Shown here: positions 1 to 8,024 of the stretch, one piece after another | Layout of the letters: each line of letters opens with the position of its first letter | Position numbering within the stretch: the stretch's first letter is position 1 | Assembly (NCBI RefSeq): GCF_002201475.1 | Contig: NZ_CP021422.1 | Location: forward strand, 1,488,001-1,552,000 | Length of the DNA: 64,000 nt | Source of the DNA: Acutalibacter muris | GTDB taxonomy: Bacteria; Bacillota; Clostridia; Oscillospirales; Acutalibacteraceae | Reading direction: 5' to 3' | Made by a program: the position numbers and the translations under genes | The notes under the pieces: model-generated | The model's input: only the letters and a program-made list of their open reading frames with translations | Databases searched by the model: none | Told to the model about the DNA's origin: nothing

Positions 1-1
1 G

Positions 2-166
2 GAAGATTGGGACTACACCCTGTCCGGCCTGTGCTACATCAACCGGGAGAGCAAGGACGCCATTCGTTCCGCTGTCAACGAATTGGAGCGGGCCGGGTAC
101 ATCGAGCGCCACCAGACCACGGACGAGGGTGGCAAGTTCAGCAGCAACGAGTACATCATCCACGAA
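2..166 (+). pseudogene. HTH replication-type protein, internal fragment
   Basis: Partial reading frame entering from the left edge. It encodes the second half of a winged-helix domain (INRESKDAIRSAVNELERAG then YIERH) ending near EYIIHEQP. This resembles the N-terminal HTH of the replication-initiator-like proteins carried by Tn1549-type ICEs. Homology stops abruptly at about 166 and the next bases continue in another frame as the end of a PcfB-like gene, so this is one side of a deletion junction. Assignment is by remembered family resemblance only. Confidence 0.5.
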
Positions 167-323
167 CAGCCTGGAACAGGCTTTCAAGGAGTTCACCGCC
201 AAGAAGCTGTCGCAGGAGGCCAAGCCCTCCATCCGCAAGGCGCTGTCCGTCCTGCGGGAAGCGGCTGGCCGGAGTGTCCAGCGGGCCAAGGAGAAGATCA
301 GGGAAAGGGGGATGGAGCTGTGA
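167..323 (+). pseudogene. PcfB-like (DUF3801) C-terminal remnant
   Basis: Reading frame 3 gives LEQAFKEFTAKKL, then KPSIRKALSVLRE, then a basic tail ending GMEL and a TGA. This matches the C-terminus of PcfB/DUF3801 proteins, which sit just upstream of the VirD4 coupling protein in CD1115-type ICEs. The N-terminal part is missing and is replaced by an HTH fragment in another frame. The stop overlaps the GTG start of the next gene (GTGA at 320-323), the usual tight pcfB-virD4 coupling. Confidence 0.55.
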
Positions 324-1738
324 AGCCGGATGTAAAGAAAATCATCATCACCAACCTGCCCTATCTGCTGTTCGTGTGGCTGTTCGGCAAGGTGGGTGAG
401 GCGTGGCGGCGGGCGGCGGGGGCGGACGCCTCCCAAAAGATGCTCCACTTCATGGACAGCCTGGCGGCGGCGTTCGCCAACGGCCTGCCCAGCTTCCACC
501 CCTTTGACCTGTGCATCGGCATCGGGGGCGCTGTGCTGGTGCGGCTGGCGGTGTACCTGAAAGGCAAGAATGCCAAGAAATACCGCCACGGGATGGAATA
601 TGGTTCGGCCAGATGGGGCGGGCCAAAAGACATAGCGCCGTATATCGCCCCCGTGTTTGAAAACAACATCCTGCTCACGCAGACCGAACGGCTGACGATG
701 AACGGCAGGCCCAAAGACCCCAAGACCGCCCGGAACAAGAATGTGCTGGTGATCGGCGGGAGCGGCAGCGGCAAGACGAGATTTTTTGTCAAGCCCAACC
801 TGATGCAAATGCACAGTAGCTATTGCATCACTGACCCAAAAGGCAGCCTCTTGATTGAGGTGGGACAGCTCCTAAAACGGGGCGGATATAGGATAAAAGT
901 GCTGAATACCATCAATTTTTCCAAGTCCATGCGGTATAACCCGTTTGCCTATCTGCACAGCGAAAAGGACATCTTGAAGCTGGTAAATACCATCATCGCC
1001 AACACCAAGGGCGACGGCGATAAATCCGCAGAGGATTTTTGGGTGAAGTCCGAACGGCTATTTTACACCGCCCTGATCGGCTACATCTGGTACGAGGCCC
1101 CGGAGAACGAAAAGAATTTCACCACCCTGCTTGAAATGATAAATGCCAGCGAAGTGAGGGAGGACGACGCCGAATTTCAAAGCCCCGTGGATGAAATGTT
1201 CGCCCGGCTTGCGGAAAAGGAGCCGGAGCATTTCGCCGTCCGGCAATATCAAAAATTTCTGCTTTCCGCTGGCAAAACACGGAGTTCTATCCTTATTTCC
1301 TGCGGGGCGAGATTAGCGCCCTTTGACATCCGGGAAGTCCGTGAGCTGATGGAAACCGACGAAATGGAGCTGGACACCCTGGGCGACCGCAAAACGGCGC
1401 TGTTCCTGATTATGAGCGACACAGACACGACATTCAATTTCATACTGGCGATGCTGCAAAGCCAGCTTATCAATCTGCTGTGCGACCGGGCCGACGACGT
1501 GTACGGCGGGAGGCTTCCCGTCCATGTGCGTCTGATACTGGACGAGTTTGCCAACATCGGGCAGATACCCAACTTTGACAAGCTGATCGCCACCATCCGA
1601 AGCCGGGAAATCTCGGCTTCTATTATTTTGCAAAGTCAATCGCAGTTGAAAAGCATCTACAAGGACGCCGCCGACATCATGGGATGCGCAATGTGGACCG
1701 AAGGATACGCTTTGCCTTTGGAGAGGGCTCGGGCCTGA
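320..1738 (+). CDS. VirD4-like conjugal coupling protein, 3'-truncated
   Basis: Type IV coupling protein of the CD1115 family: an inner-membrane ATPase that links the relaxosome to the conjugation channel. The GTG start at 320 overlaps the PcfB stop. Residues about 8-29 and 60-78 are hydrophobic membrane segments. Walker A is GGSGSGKT at about residue 144, and Walker B is LILDEFANIG at about 398. The protein matches the family up to YKDAADIMG, then ends in an unrelated tail (TEGYALPLERARA). About 450 residues are real family sequence; full-length members are close to 600. The missing part carries the last ATPase motifs, so it is probably non-functional. The junction at about 1684 leads straight into a histidine kinase fragment. 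Confidence 0.8.
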   Translation: MKPDVKKIIITNLPYLLFVWLFGKVGEAWRRAAGADASQKMLHFMDSLAAAFANGLPSFHPFDLCIGIGGAVLVRLAVYLKGKNAKKYRHGMEYGSARWGGPKDIAPYIAPVFENNILLTQTERLTMNGRPKDPKTARNKNVLVIGGSGSGKTRFFVKPNLMQMHSSYCITDPKGSLLIEVGQLLKRGGYRIKVLNTINFSKSMRYNPFAYLHSEKDILKLVNTIIANTKGDGDKSAEDFWVKSERLFYTALIGYIWYEAPENEKNFTTLLEMINASEVREDDAEFQSPVDEMFARLAEKEPEHFAVRQYQKFLLSAGKTRSSILISCGARLAPFDIREVRELMETDEMELDTLGDRKTALFLIMSDTDTTFNFILAMLQSQLINLLCDRADDVYGGRLPVHVRLILDEFANIGQIPNFDKLIATIRSREISASIILQSQSQLKSIYKDAADIMGCAMWTEGYALPLERARA

Positions 1739-1806
1739 GAGTGCGCAGCATCGCCCGCAGGGGCACGAAGGTGGAGGTCCTGTGTCGCCTGACGGGACCG
1801 AAGTAG
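1684..1806 (+). pseudogene. Sensor histidine kinase, extreme C-terminal fragment
   Basis: Another frame from ATG 1684 reads NVDRRIRFAFGEGSGLRV, then RSIARRGTKVEVL, then TAG at 1804. This is the G2-box end of a LytS/YesM-type kinase ATPase domain (FGEGSGL followed by GT-x-V). Only about 40 residues remain, fused to the broken VirD4 gene. It marks a deletion or recombination that joined an ICE transfer gene to a chromosomal-type regulatory gene. Confidence 0.5.
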
Positions 1807-2231
1807 CTGGAGACCAAAAGACAAGCATTGTGGAAATGTGCATAACAGGCTATGGAATCATGGATAACTCTATTCACAATTCCATAAGACAACCAGTTAT
1901 ACACATTCCCACGAATGCCGACTGCTATGGAATCTCACTCACATATCTATTTAATTTTGTTTTATCAAGTGCAAAGAAAGCTATTTTATTTTGGGGAATG
2001 AAGTGCTATAATAAAGCCATCGACAAATCGGAATTTGAACCCGTTAAAATCTTAGGCTGTCACCGCCCGTTATAAGGTGATATTAAAATCCTCCAAAGAC
2101 CTTGAAGACAAAGGATTTATCGCAGTTTGGCCACCTTATCACATTATACAATTTCACACAAGTTTACCCTTGCTCTCTCACCTTATAAGGGCAAAAACAA
2201 GGGAAGCAAAATTCAAAAGGGGGATTATCAA
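1807..2231. other. Gene-poor stretch after the VirD4/kinase junction
   Basis: AT-richer non-coding DNA. A TATAAT at 2007-2012 lacks a convincing -35. A 21-bp sequence at 2185-2205, whose inverted copy lies at 3473-3493, is the only other structure seen. No coding frame here has a ribosome site and recognisable protein. Confidence 0.4.
2185..2205 (+). repeat. Left copy of a 21-bp inverted repeat pair
   Basis: The sequence beginning ATAAGGGCAAAA and ending ACAAGGGAA occurs here and, in inverse orientation, at 3473-3493. The pair brackets the truncated HEXXH gene and the plus-strand permease scrap. The right copy is itself part of a hairpin (TTCCCTTGTTT with AAACAAGGGAA). It could be a border of a small inserted segment or a shared leader. 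Confidence 0.45.
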
Positions 2232-3122
2232 ATGGAGTATAAAGAACTCTCTATTACAAATATTCCGGCTATTTCAGCTGTTTATTTTTCTCTGCTACAA
2301 TGTAAATATGATTTTTATTCTATTGAACGAGATACTTTACTGATAGATAAACTGCGCAGTTTTATCATATCTGATTGCAGGGAATGTGACTTCTTTCTTG
2401 ACGTGAAACAAAATACGTGTGAAGTTTACCCATATTGGCCAAGAGCAGCTATGTTGGAAACAGCGACCTTCTATATTGATTTACCTCATGAACAATTCGT
2501 TGATTTTAATGCGTATAAAAACAGTATTATGTCAGCAAAAAACATATCAGATATAGAAAGAAATCATTTGTTTTGGGATTGGATTATTCAATTTCCGAAA
2601 GCCTTAAAACTCGTTTTGCAAAGTAATAGCTTTAGTCGTTATCTAAAATGGGAAAACGATTGGATAGTAGAACAGAACCTAAAGTACAAGAAAGAATTAG
2701 AGAGAATTAGGAATATCCTCGCACTTTGCAAGGAAAAGTTTAAGTCGCCTATTCAGAATATACAAGTTGTTCTTAATCCAATAAAGTGCGTATATTCCGC
2801 AGATTATCACTTAAAAGATAATAATTTTATTTTTTGTTCAGGTTCATTAAGAGAAGAAGCTGTAATACACGAATTTATACATCATATAGTACACCCTATT
2901 GTTGAGAACCGGAAAGATGAAATTCTGTGTTGCAATTTTACCAACCTTGTTCGGCGGCAACGAAGCCTTTGGCGTGCTGATGGCCGCGACTATCGGAGTA
3001 GCGCTCTACGCCTGCGGCAGCGGGATAATTCCTCTACTGCAATCTGGTTTTTACGATTCTCCCTATTCAAGGGGCAATTGAGTAACACAACGAGTGCCTG
3101 TTATCGAGATAAGCGCTTGTAA
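2232..3122 (+). CDS. Unknown protein with HEXXH metal-binding motif, C-terminus replaced
   Basis: ATG 2232 has a clear ribosome site (AAAGGGGG, 8 bp upstream) and is preferred to the earlier in-frame start at 2127. The protein is AT-rich in codon use, unlike its neighbours. It carries VIHEFIHHIVHP at about residues 214-225, the zinc-peptidase motif HEXXH. I do not recognise the family. Original sequence appears to end near residue 235 (position about 2940), where permease sequence in another frame takes over; the remaining residues are out-of-frame read-through. The HEXXH motif is intact but any downstream third zinc ligand is lost, so activity is doubtful. Confidence 0.5.
   Translation: MEYKELSITNIPAISAVYFSLLQCKYDFYSIERDTLLIDKLRSFIISDCRECDFFLDVKQNTCEVYPYWPRAAMLETATFYIDLPHEQFVDFNAYKNSIMSAKNISDIERNHLFWDWIIQFPKALKLVLQSNSFSRYLKWENDWIVEQNLKYKKELERIRNILALCKEKFKSPIQNIQVVLNPIKCVYSADYHLKDNNFIFCSGSLREEAVIHEFIHHIVHPIVENRKDEILCCNFTNLVRRQRSLWRADGRDYRSSALRLRQRDNSSTAIWFLRFSLFKGQLSNTTSACYRDKRL
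2941..3081 (+). pseudogene. Permease (ArsP/YraQ, DUF318-like) C-half fragment
   Basis: Frame 1 reads TLFGGNEAFGVLMAATIGV then ALYACGSGIIPLL. This matches the conserved glycine-rich second half of the DUF318/ArsP permeases (G-x-P-L-Y-A-C-G-G-G-x-x-P-L). About 35 residues of true family sequence are followed by an unrelated tail and stop. It overlaps the 3' end of the HEXXH ORF in another frame. A fragment from the other half of a similar permease lies on the opposite strand at 3881-4054. Confidence 0.45.
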
Positions 3123-3416
3123 CCCCTGTGAGGGCTGTGTCGGACAAGCCGGAATAGGCGGGAATTTTTGAAAATTTCTTTTCGCCCGCCCTCCACAAAT
3201 AACTTGCGTATTTGCCAAACAGGAGAGGGAATTTCTTTCTATCCCCTTTGCACGGCATAATACTGGCGATTTTTAAAAATGCCAAAAATGGGCGCAAAAA
3301 ACACAGGAAACCTTCTCTTGATTTTCTGTCTTGGTGTGCCGTCCTATGTAGCGGCGGTTATTCAGTTTTTAACTGGCTGCAATTCTACAAATTCTAATTT
3401 ATCTTAGTTATCCTCC

Positions 3417-3446
3417 GAAAGCCCTGTGTTTTCAGGGCGCTTTTCC
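3417..3446 (+). terminator. Rho-independent terminator
   Basis: GCCCTG, a 6-nt loop and CAGGGC, with GAAA before and GCTTTTCC after, form a compact hairpin with a short T-run. It lies downstream of the plus-strand permease scrap, consistent with the end of the lost permease gene's transcript. Confidence 0.55.
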
Positions 3447-3472
3447 TGTTAAATGTGCAAATCTGATATATA

Positions 3473-3493
3473 TTCCCTTGTTTTTGCCCTTAT
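3473..3493 (-). repeat. Right copy of the 21-bp inverted repeat pair
   Basis: Inverse copy of the element at 2185-2205. Here it also forms one arm of a hairpin extending to about 3510, since AAACAAGGGAA follows. Confidence 0.45.
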
Positions 3494-3880
3494 GAGCCGA
3501 AACAAGGGAAACTATTCATCAGAATGTCGGACCATTTTCGGCGGGTAATAAGCTCTCGACGTTTGAGAGCGAAATACACCCCGCGCACAAGTCTACGTTT
3601 TGTACTCAGTGTATTGCGTTCATTGGACAACCTGTTAAACTTGCGGTGTTCGCATGAATTGATTTATCTCTTGATCAAAAAACACCTCCAAGGTTTCGGG
3701 AACATTACCACTGACAATCGCATCTGTAAGTACACGCACCATATATTCTTCAAAAACATTCAACATTCCCACTTCATCATTATTGAGATAATACGAAGTA
3801 TCAATATCGAGATTGTCATGGCCTCCTGGGGAACATACCGCTAGAATATGGCGGACAGGATGATACCAATCAAGAAGTAT

Positions 3881-4054
3881 AGGCTCGGCGAACCCGGTAA
3901 AGTTAAAGAACCCCTTGTCCTTGTAGAAGAACCGTACCAGCAACCCGGCAGCTATCCCGCACAAGAAGCAAGACACGATGCGCACAACAAGGGCAGTCGG
4001 CCCCAGGGCCATGCTGTAAATAATTAGCTGTGGGTTGAGCAGACTGCCCGAAAC
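3881..4054 (-). pseudogene. Permease (ArsP/YraQ, DUF318-like) N-half fragment
   Basis: The minus strand reads SLLNPQLIIYSMALGP, RIVSCFLCGIAAGLL then VRFFYKDKGFFNF. This fits the membrane segment after the SPLxNP motif in the first half of DUF318 permeases. The downstream continuation to 3635 (ILLDWYHPVRHIL and beyond) is unlike the family and unrecognised. The fragment points the opposite way to the plus-strand scrap at 2941, so the permease locus has been cut and inverted, or two permeases were involved. Confidence 0.45.
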
Positions 4055-4126
4055 CTGTAAGCAACAAACCAATTAGCAAAAAGCGAAAATAGTGTGAAAC
4101 AGTTTTTGCAAAAGAATCCCACCTTG

Positions 4127-5122
4127 TTATGAATTGGAAAGGGTAAACGTGATCGCCACATCCCCCTCTCCCAGAATATCCTTGAGCTCCTGCTGAGTAA
4201 CCCCCTGCACCCTCCCCAGCCGGGTAAAATTCCAGGTATTCACATCATAGTACACAGTGATGGAGTTGCCCTGATACAAAATAATATCCCCCGGTTCGGT
4301 AGTGATCTGCTGGTTATTCTCCGGTAGGCTGGTGGGCAGCGGGCCAACCTTTTCAAAATTGCCATAGTCGTGCATCTGCACAGTCACCGGCCCCTCCTGA
4401 AGCAGCTCCAAGAAAGCCTGCGCCGAAGAATTGCCCTCCAACTCCGCCGTCAGATTCCGTTCCCCAATCTGCAAGTTTATCATGTTGCTTTCCTCCTGTT
4501 CTTCTGTTGTAATCACGGATGTTTGCGATACCTCCGGCTCGTTCGAACCGGGCGCGATCTGCACGATCTTGTTCCCCCAGCCCTCCAGCACCGGGTTTTC
4601 CTCCACCGCCCGGACAAAATCCTCCGTAGCGTCAAAGTACCCAACCGGGGTATACTCCCCGCTTACCTGTGCTTCGCTGTAAAACAGCACGATGCGGTTC
4701 GGCTCGGAGTAGTAGACCTCCCCGACCTTTTCGCTGGCGATTTTCTCCGGATTTGAGGGAATCTCATAGCGGCTGGGGATATCGTAATACTGCATGACCT
4801 CGCTGTTTTCAAAGTCATCGTAGTGATAGATAGGCAGCCTCCAGTCGGCAGTACCCACGTGTCGGGCAATAGCCGCGGCGGTGTCGTTATCGTAGAGGTG
4901 CAGGGTGAAGGGAGCACCCTGGTCGCCAAAACGGACGGTGAGCGTAGCGGCGCTTGCGGTCTCCGGGGCAGATTCCGGGCCGCTCTCCGGCTGGCTCTCC
5001 GCTGTGGAGGAGGCCGTAGCCGTAGTCGAGGTAGGAGCGGAGCTTGTGTCCCCTGTTTGTGAACACCCTGCCGCAATTAAAGCACAGAGGGTCAGGCAAA
5101 TAAAGACAAGGACTTTTTTCAT
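4127..5122 (-). CDS. Lipoprotein with two cyclophilin-like domains
   Basis: ATG 5122 has AGGAAA 8 bp upstream and begins MKKVLVFICLTL; an in-frame TTG at 5140 is less likely. A lipobox (LIAAGC) at residues 15-20 is followed by a Ser/Thr/Pro-rich linker. Two cyclophilin-like fold domains (Cyclophil_like2 type) follow at about 60-185 and 213-330. Each has the LYDN or similar helix entry and a conserved strand ending in the VGYFD or LGRVQG turn. These folds resemble cyclophilin but are not known isomerases; the role is unknown. Last gene of the leftward operon fed from about 11.9 kb. Extracellular, membrane-anchored. Confidence 0.8.
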   Translation of the reverse strand: MKKVLVFICLTLCALIAAGCSQTGDTSSAPTSTTATASSTAESQPESGPESAPETASAATLTVRFGDQGAPFTLHLYDNDTAAAIARHVGTADWRLPIYHYDDFENSEVMQYYDIPSRYEIPSNPEKIASEKVGEVYYSEPNRIVLFYSEAQVSGEYTPVGYFDATEDFVRAVEENPVLEGWGNKIVQIAPGSNEPEVSQTSVITTEEQEESNMINLQIGERNLTAELEGNSSAQAFLELLQEGPVTVQMHDYGNFEKVGPLPTSLPENNQQITTEPGDIILYQGNSITVYYDVNTWNFTRLGRVQGVTQQELKDILGEGDVAITFTLSNS

Positions 5123-5145
5123 GTTGATTTTCCTTTCCAAATAAA

Positions 5146-5913
5146 TTATTCGTTTATCAGGCTTGTCAGCTGAGTGCGCTTGATTTTCCCTGCCAGCGAG
5201 CCTATCAGCGCCGTCACCCCGAAACGTAGGGCAAAGGCCAGCCTCTGGACAGAATCGGCAAAGCCTATGGCTTTATAGATGGCAATACCAGAGCTTTCGA
5301 TGATATCCAGCGCGGCGCGATAGTCCGGCTCACTTACGAGAAAGCCCTTCATGCCAATCATGCTGCTGCCCATCACCGGGTCTTCAAAAAATCCCGCCAC
5401 CTTCAGTACCATGTCCCGTCCGGAGCGGGCGATGGGGAAGGTGATCTCATCTCCGATACCCAGGCCGAACATGGACACCAGCGAGGGGGAAACATACACT
5501 TCCCCAGGCGGGATATTCTCAGGTGCGTGCTGGTAGCCGGACAAATCATCGGTGAAAAAGAGGTAGCGCTCACGCTCCGGCTCATAGAGGAGGAGCTGTC
5601 CCTCGCTGTCAGATTCCTGCCCCAGGGCGGTGTAATTGGTGAACACTAACATTTGGGTTTCCGCTCTGTCTATCTCGTCAAGATTGGTTATTTCTTCTGT
5701 CAGGCTTTCTGTATCGGCTTCGCCGGATACCCAGGCAGTCAACTCACCAAAGCCCGCCTGGGTCAGCCCGGTTTCTTCATGGTGGGCAGCGTTGGCCCAT
5801 AGGGTCAACACTGTGCCGGTAACAGTTGCAGTCAGCGTAATAAGCAGGAATATCCCCAAAAGTGCGCCACGGTGGCGTTTCAGCCCGGCGCATATCAGAA
5901 TCTGTTTCTCCAT
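5146..5913 (-). CDS. FtsX/MacB-type ABC permease, internally deleted
   Basis: ATG 5913 (MEKQILICAGLKRHRG) sits 2 bp after the ATPase stop. The N-terminal membrane helix (about 17-38) and a MacB-type periplasmic domain are present to about residue 215. The next residues, beginning at GFADSVQRLAF, look like a later helix of such permeases, and the protein stops at 255 residues. Complete members of this class are several times longer or have four helices, so most transmembrane segments are missing. Together with the ATPase at 5916 this is the remains of an efflux-type ABC system; it is unlikely to transport by itself. Confidence 0.7.
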   Translation of the reverse strand: MEKQILICAGLKRHRGALLGIFLLITLTATVTGTVLTLWANAAHHEETGLTQAGFGELTAWVSGEADTESLTEEITNLDEIDRAETQMLVFTNYTALGQESDSEGQLLLYEPERERYLFFTDDLSGYQHAPENIPPGEVYVSPSLVSMFGLGIGDEITFPIARSGRDMVLKVAGFFEDPVMGSSMIGMKGFLVSEPDYRAALDIIESSGIAIYKAIGFADSVQRLAFALRFGVTALIGSLAGKIKRTQLTSLINE

Positions 5914-5915
5914 GC

Positions 5916-6653
5916 TTACCACCCCAACTCCGAAAGCCAACTGCTGACTTGGTTTTCGCGTTCTTTTTCTTCTGTGCGGTAGCGGGGAAGCACTAATTCG
6001 TCCAAGATTTTCCCATCCTCCAAATAGAGCAGACGGTTTCCCCGCAGCGCCGCCCGCAGGTCGTGGGTGACCATGAGGACGCTCTGTCCCTGGGCGTTCA
6101 ATTCGGTCAGCAGGTTCATGACCTCCTGGCCGTTCGCCTTGTTCAGCGCCCCGGTGGGCTCGTCGGCAAAGAGCAGGCTGGGGCTGTTTATCATAGCCCG
6201 GGCTATGGCGGCCCGCTGGGCCTCGCCACCGGAGACCTGGTTGGGCAGGCGGCTTTCCGCGTCCCCAACGTGCATCTGCTCCAGCAGGGCATGGGTGCGG
6301 GTGTTTACATCAGCAGATTTTCCTGCGTACCCGGCAACCGCCACATTCTCAAAGAGGGTCAGATTGCTTACCAGGTGGGTCTGCTGGAACACGAAGCCGA
6401 ACTCCTTGGCCCGCAGCTCCGCCATCTTCTTCTCGCTCAGACCGGTAATGGGCTGATTCCTGAAGAACACTTCGCCGCCGGTCAGGCTGTCCATACCGCT
6501 TAAGCAGTACAGCAGGGTAGATTTTCCAGCGCCGGAACTGTCCATGATTACGGTGAAATCTCCGGCGTAAATATCCACGTCGATTCCTTGCAAAACCGAA
6601 GTGCCGCCAAAATTTTTTGTCAGGCTCTTGCCCCTGAGAATCGTATCCTTCAT
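5916..6653 (-). CDS. ABC transporter ATP-binding protein (MacB/LolD type)
   Basis: ATG 6653 overlaps the stop of the upstream gene (ATGA), showing translational coupling. Walker A is SSGAGKST at about residues 39-46, preceded by MD where most relatives have GP. The Q-loop is FVFQQTHLV, the signature is VSGGEAQR, Walker B is LLFADEP, and the H-loop is MVTHD. Length of 245 residues is normal for lipoprotein or antimicrobial-peptide export ATPases. It should power the permease encoded immediately downstream, but that permease is truncated. Confidence 0.88.
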   Translation of the reverse strand: MKDTILRGKSLTKNFGGTSVLQGIDVDIYAGDFTVIMDSSGAGKSTLLYCLSGMDSLTGGEVFFRNQPITGLSEKKMAELRAKEFGFVFQQTHLVSNLTLFENVAVAGYAGKSADVNTRTHALLEQMHVGDAESRLPNQVSGGEAQRAAIARAMINSPSLLFADEPTGALNKANGQEVMNLLTELNAQGQSVLMVTHDLRAALRGNRLLYLEDGKILDELVLPRYRTEEKERENQVSSWLSELGW

Positions 6654-8011
6654 CCTGCGACCCGCCACCTTTCTGCGTCTTTTTTCACGATAAGCTGTTT
6701 CTTGCCGGTGCGCGGGTCAGGGAGAATTTCCTCCACAAATGTCACCTGGAACCGAACATATTCCAGCCCCTTTTCTTCCAGAATCCCCCGCATCTGCGCG
6801 GTTAGTTCCGTTTGAATCACGCTTTCCGTCCCCTGAGAGGTTTTCTCCGCTATCATGACAAAGCTGTCCCTACTGGTCTGCAAGAACTGATAATCCCGCG
6901 GGCCTTCCACGCAGAAGCCCTCGATGGCGAGGGGATGGAGGAAATCCCGGTGGCCGAAGCCATCTTCAAACCAGAGCATATCCTCACAGCGGCCCAATAG
7001 CCCAACGGCGCGGGTGAAGGGGCTGCCTTTCACCCGTTCAGCCAATGTCAAAGAATCGGAAATCCTATAGCGAATAAGCGGCTGGGCAAAGTTATAGAGG
7101 CTGGTCAGATACATTTCGCCGTCTATTACCTCCACCACGTTCAGGTCGTCAAACAGGAGCATCCAGTTGCCATCGTCCACCCCCAGGGCCAGGGATTCGC
7201 TGGCGCCGTACACATTGATGACCGCCCCGCCCAGCACTTTCTCCAGATATCGGCGCAGGCCCGCGCCCAGAGGCTCTCCGCAGGAGATCACCCGCATGGC
7301 GGACAGTTTCACCCGGCCCTGCTCCACCAGTTCGCATAAAATCTTGATTGCTGATGGGTAGCCGATGATGATGTCGGGCTTGAACTTGTTCAGCTCCGCC
7401 ACCCACTGCTCCAAAGGCTGCTTGATGTCCAGGTGTATCTGAGCGGCCCCTACTCCATCGATGCCATTTCCAACCGCCATAGCCCCGCCGTAGCGCCCAT
7501 CTGTGGCGGCAATATAGGCGATGCGCGGCCCTGCTCCCAGCAGTTTTATGATCTCTTTCATGGGCATCCCCCACAGCGCTGCCCGGATGATGCCCAACAG
7601 CATAGTTCTCCATGCCGCCTCGCCATACACAAAATAGCCGGGCTTTCCGGTGCTGCCGGAGGAGTGAACCACATGGTACTTGCCTTTGTAAGCTCTCCTG
7701 TCGGCGGCGGTTTCCGCGTCAAAGCGGCGCAGCTCGTCTTGGGTCAGGTCGGGTACGGTGATAAGCTGGTCGAAGTTGTGCAGGAGGGTTTGCTTATCTA
7801 TAACAGGAAACGCAGACAGAGGAGCGGTGCGGATAATGCTCTCGTCGATGCCAGCCCTTACGAAAGCCCGGTGATAATAACTGGAGTGCCGGAACGCATA
7901 GACCAGAATTTTCCGCAGCTTTTTTTCCTGATATCGCTTTATTCGGGCTGGTTTCATGTGCTCATGGCTCTTGAGCCTTGCCAGCTCTATCAATAATTTC
8001 GGCCTGATCAA
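6650..8011 (-). CDS. Adenylate-forming ligase, PaaK/F390-synthetase-like
   Basis: 453 residues. TTG 8011 is the start because AGGAGG lies 9 bp before it and no ATG fits. The P-loop-like adenylation motif HSSGSTGKPG is at about residue 115, and the YGASES core motif lies near 275. The family activates a carboxylic acid with ATP and usually hands it to CoA (phenylacetate-CoA ligase, coenzyme F390 synthetase relatives); the substrate here is unknown. It is encoded 13 bp after the Ntn-hydrolase lipoprotein and overlaps the ABC ATPase start, so it belongs to the leftward operon. Confidence 0.82.
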   Translation of the reverse strand: MIRPKLLIELARLKSHEHMKPARIKRYQEKKLRKILVYAFRHSSYYHRAFVRAGIDESIIRTAPLSAFPVIDKQTLLHNFDQLITVPDLTQDELRRFDAETAADRRAYKGKYHVVHSSGSTGKPGYFVYGEAAWRTMLLGIIRAALWGMPMKEIIKLLGAGPRIAYIAATDGRYGGAMAVGNGIDGVGAAQIHLDIKQPLEQWVAELNKFKPDIIIGYPSAIKILCELVEQGRVKLSAMRVISCGEPLGAGLRRYLEKVLGGAVINVYGASESLALGVDDGNWMLLFDDLNVVEVIDGEMYLTSLYNFAQPLIRYRISDSLTLAERVKGSPFTRAVGLLGRCEDMLWFEDGFGHRDFLHPLAIEGFCVEGPRDYQFLQTSRDSFVMIAEKTSQGTESVIQTELTAQMRGILEEKGLEYVRFQVTFVEEILPDPRTGKKQLIVKKDAERWRVAG

Positions 8012-8024
8012 TATATAAATCCTC

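Larger units (their letters stand above)
3082..3634. other. Non-coding stretch with one terminator
   Basis: No supported gene. It contains a G/C-rich stretch of direct and inverted short repeats around 3120-3180, the terminator at 3417-3446 and the right copy of the 21-bp inverted repeat at 3473-3493. Confidence 0.4.
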
